Part shown: one piece after another, positions 6,441 through 8,261 of the stretch
Layout: the number at the start of each line of letters is the position of its first letter
Position numbering within the stretch: the stretch's first letter is position 1
NCBI GenBank assembly: GCA_937998635.1
Contig: CALLDA010000035.1
Location: 1 to 8,261, forward strand
Direction of reading: 5' to 3'
Source: an uncultured Pseudomonadales bacterium
Lineage (GTDB): Bacteria > Pseudomonadota > Gammaproteobacteria > Pseudomonadales > Porticoccaceae
Length of the DNA stretch: 8,261 nt
The notes under the pieces: model-generated
The model's database searches: none
Seen by the model: the letters and a program-made list of their open reading frames with translations, nothing else
Told to the model about the DNA's origin: nothing
Made by a program: the position numbers and the translations under genes

Positions 6441-7406
6441 CTAGTGTTTATATATTAATGTATCAGGGTAAAAACCATACCAGGCAAACCAGTAGGCACT
6501 GACAACGGGCAACTCCCTACCCTCCTCATCGTAAATACGAACACTACGAGCATCATTCAGCCACTCCACCCGAATAGTTTTTCCACCCACTTCATCGACG
6601 AAATCCCCCGACGAAAGAGCCAGCTCTTTAAAGGGGTATGCCTTGGCTTTACCCTCAATGAGCACACCCGCTACCCAGGCCTTTTTATCGTAAGCGCTGT
6701 TGTTATGAGCGACCGGAAACCAGGTATCACCAGATCTTTTATAATCCGCATAAGGATCCCTTGAATAATCAAAGCCAAAGCCCGTGTCGTCTGATAAGAC
6801 CTGAGTGTCCGGGTGGCGGCTTAACCAATCTTGCCAGGAGGTGTGACTTGCAGGCAGCATGTTTAGTTTCTCGCCCTTGCGTAAACCACTGACGGCTTGC
6901 ATCCGTAATTGTGACCACAGCGAATCCGTCTCTCGGTCGTAAAGCAGAACATCACTGTTATAAAGCAGGCCAGAAACACCAAAGGTCAGGGCTTGATGAG
7001 GCTCAGGCGCACGAAACACCATACCGCTACCACACAAAGGGCAGTACGTAACCGCCACGTAGTAATCACCAAAACGGTCGTTGACCACCTCGTGACGGTT
7101 GAGAATATTGATAGGGTAAGCGCGAATCTGCCCGGCAAAACTCACGCCCATCACCCGCTGGTCAGGTTTAAGCGTTGCCTGCCTAGCAGCAATAAACTGA
7201 GGCTTATCTACAGATGCGATACCATCTTTTGGCGGGCCACCCTGAAATATTTCATCGGCAGGGATTAACGCATCGTTTAAGTCAAAGCCATTCATACTAG
7301 CGGCGAAAGTGTTCAAGCTGATAATGCTCAAGCTGACAAATAGCCCTGCCAGAAAAATAATAGAAATTTTTCGACAGGGTTTTAAATAATTTCCGGGTAA
7401 GCTCAT
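6441..7406 (-). CDS. Exported DUF3179 domain protein
   Basis: A 321-residue protein of the DUF3179 family, whose biochemical role is not established to my knowledge. From the ATG at 7406, residues about 10-36 form a signal peptide: basic KPCRK, then IIFLAGLFVSLSIISL and NTFAAS, so the mature protein should be periplasmic or secreted. The core has the family signature around VAVTYCPLCGSGMVF (117-131), with Cys122 and Cys125 in a CPLC arrangement that could bind metal or undergo redox. Other typical segments are LIPADEIFQGGPPKDGIASVD, RAYPINILNRHEVVND, LLYNSDVLLYDRETDSLWSQ, and a C-terminal YWFAWYGFYPDT. A TTG at 7424 would add six residues (LFQAFM) before this start; neither start has a good ribosome binding site, and the ATG gives the more normal signal peptide. 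Its neighbours do not reveal a partner. Not truncated. Confidence 0.88.
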   Translation of the reverse strand: MSLPGNYLKPCRKISIIFLAGLFVSLSIISLNTFAASMNGFDLNDALIPADEIFQGGPPKDGIASVDKPQFIAARQATLKPDQRVMGVSFAGQIRAYPINILNRHEVVNDRFGDYYVAVTYCPLCGSGMVFRAPEPHQALTFGVSGLLYNSDVLLYDRETDSLWSQLRMQAVSGLRKGEKLNMLPASHTSWQDWLSRHPDTQVLSDDTGFGFDYSRDPYADYKRSGDTWFPVAHNNSAYDKKAWVAGVLIEGKAKAYPFKELALSSGDFVDEVGGKTIRVEWLNDARSVRIYDEEGRELPVVSAYWFAWYGFYPDTLIYKH

Positions 7407-7484
7407 AAAGGCTTGGAACAACAACTATCGCCGTAGTTCCGCAAGCACAATAACACTTCTTCGAAATAGAGGCCGGCACCGCCC

Positions 7485-7892
7485 TTAACGAACACCGCCG
7501 TCGGCGCGCAGTTTTGGTCCCGTCACCCAACGGGCATCGTCACTGGCCAGAAATGCCACTACATCAGAAATATCTCCCTGCTTACCAATTCTCCCCATTG
7601 GTAAGCTCTGTAAAAACATCGCCTCCATAACGTCGAGGTTTTCTTCAAGGAGATGGTTCAGCATGCTCATATTGCTTGGCCCCGGAGAAATAGAATTCAC
7701 GGTAATGTCGCGATGACCAAGTTCTGTGAACATTACCCTTGTTCGCAGATCAACAGCCGATTTGCTCACCACATACATAGCGTGATTGGCCATTCCCAAA
7801 GTCGTCGCCATGGTCGAAATATTGATGATCCGACCCCCTTTTGGCAAAACTTTTGCCGACTCCTGCACCGCGAAAATCGATACGCCCCGGCG
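7485..7892 (-). pseudogene. Short-chain dehydrogenase/reductase, C-terminal half only
   Basis: About 135 codons of a classical SDR oxidoreductase survive. From GVSIFAVQESAKVLPKGGR the reading continues into INIST (catalytic Ser), YVVSKSA (catalytic Tyr and Lys), DITVNSISPGP and the C-terminal LRADGGVR with TAA at 7485-7487. Intact members have about 245-255 residues. The entire N-terminal Rossmann half with the glycine-rich TGxxxGIG nucleotide loop and the NNAG motif is missing, so it cannot be a working NAD(P)-dependent enzyme by itself. The frame is open upstream only to a stop at 7893-7895, and the first possible start, GTG at 7868, has no ribosome binding site. Immediately upstream sequence belongs to a different gene, the luciferase-like monooxygenase, in another frame. 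This is a deletion remnant; substrate unknown. Confidence 0.85.
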
Positions 7893-8136
7893 CTAGCTGA
7901 TTGAGCGATGCAAACGCGCAAGCCGCAGCCGGTGCGATTCTATTCGAGGGGATCAGCACGCCGGTCGCTAATCTGATCTTAGAGGTTTTCATGGCTGCCG
8001 CCGCCATAGCTAAAAAGGGGGCTGCGCAAAGCAACTGAGTGTCGTAAAACCAGTCGTGGTTAAAGCCTAGTTCTTCAGTCCGCTGAACTATTTTCCAGGC
8101 TTCTGAGGATGTCGCTAGTTGAATACCGACTTCCAT
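7879..8136 (-). pseudogene. Luciferase-like monooxygenase, N-terminal fragment
   Basis: The first 86 or so residues of a luciferase-like (F420- or FMN-type TIM-barrel) oxidoreductase. MEVGIQLATSSEAW opens the first strand and helix, then ELGFNHDWFYDTQLL, APFLAMAAAAMKTSKIRLATGV and AFASLNQLAPGRI follow. This block, ending at the family's LAPGRI landmark, normally continues for another 200-250 residues. Here similarity stops near 7880 and the sequence becomes SDR-coding in the +1 frame. The original frame reads on out of register to a stop at 7750-7752, giving a 128-residue hybrid with a meaningless tail. Start and ribosome binding site are intact, so a truncated peptide may still be made. Cofactor and substrate cannot be stated. 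These two families often sit together in catabolic clusters, which fits their former adjacency. Confidence 0.83.
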
Positions 8137-8143
8137 ACTATTT

Positions 8144-8148
8144 CTCCT
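8144..8148 (-). promoter_or_regulatory. Shine-Dalgarno of the monooxygenase fragment
   Basis: Minus strand reads AGGAG, seven bases before the ATG at 8136, a near-ideal site. It fixes the start of the truncated monooxygenase and indicates that its expression signals outlived the gene body. Confidence 0.7.
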
Positions 8149-8173
8149 GAATAACTTTTACTAAAAATAGCTA

Positions 8174-8224
8174 TTGCTGATTAGCAAGGCTCCGGATCAG
8201 TCATTCGCTTAAAGCTGGTCAGCT
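8174..8224. promoter_or_regulatory. Inverted repeats upstream of the monooxygenase fragment
   Basis: The 125 bp upstream of the start hold ttgct-gatt-agcaa (8174-8187) and agctg-gt-cagct (8213-8224), the latter lying between gatcag (8195-8200) and ctgatc (8230-8235). Such small dyads before a catabolic-type gene could be operators. No convincing -10/-35 pair was found and short dyads arise by chance, so this is weak. Confidence 0.25.
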
Positions 8225-8261
8225 GGATACTGATCACGATATAGCCCGTCAATATATTCTC

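Noticed and set aside
7415..7440. Short inverted repeat (ggaac / gttcc, also aacta / tagtt) just upstream of the DUF3179 ATG
   Set aside because: Five-base arms with mismatched interiors are weak, and no regulator or attenuation logic supports it.
7297..7530. Minus-strand ORF of 77 codons spanning the DUF3179 5' end and SDR 3' end
   Set aside because: It overlaps both better-supported genes in another frame and its sequence (many Arg/Cys, no motif) looks like a shadow.
1..8261. Search for CRISPR arrays, transposases, tRNA/rRNA, toxin-antitoxin or phage-defence modules
   Set aside because: No regularly spaced repeats, no recombinase or transposase motifs and no RNA gene signatures were seen by eye; all sizeable coding stretches are explained by ordinary metabolic, regulatory or decayed genes.

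Overview
The window looks like chromosome of a marine-type gammaproteobacterium. The support is mid-range base composition, proteobacterial families throughout (gamma-glutamyltranspeptidase, malate synthase G, LysR, a TonB-dependent receptor, a DUF3179 protein), and a GNAT acetyltransferase fused to a C-terminal phospholipase-D-like domain, an arrangement I associate with Pseudomonadales/Cellvibrionales relatives. This placement is inference from protein character only.

Layout. Positions 1-1098 (minus) hold the N-terminal 366 codons of a periplasmic gamma-glutamyltranspeptidase that runs off the left edge before its catalytic threonine. Divergent from it, 1306-2304 (plus) encodes the GNAT/PLD-like fusion. 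Positions 2404-2896 (plus) are the wreck of a TonB-dependent outer-membrane receptor: ribosome binding site, signal peptide, part of the barrel and the C-terminal strand survive, but in three different frames with large internal deletions. Next come three intact minus-strand genes: malate synthase G (2927-5098), a LysR regulator (5204-6160) and an exported DUF3179 protein (6441-7406). At the right end (7485-8136, minus) the front of a luciferase-like monooxygenase is joined out of frame to the back of a short-chain dehydrogenase, the scar of a deletion that destroyed both genes.

How it fits together. Malate synthase G condenses glyoxylate with acetyl-CoA. The LysR gene lies directly upstream on the same strand, and the 105 bp between them hold two palindromes and a plausible -10 box, so the regulator is a candidate controller of malate synthase; this is unproven. 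The remaining genes show no shared pathway. Two independent multi-part deletions in 8 kb, one in a receptor and one in a catabolic-type oxidoreductase pair, point to local loss of accessory uptake and degradation functions. I do not see a CRISPR array, transposase, tRNA, rRNA or a convincing new defence-like system. The least explained sequence is the 280 bp between the LysR and DUF3179 genes, which carries three alternating copies of one 8-bp motif that could form competing hairpins.
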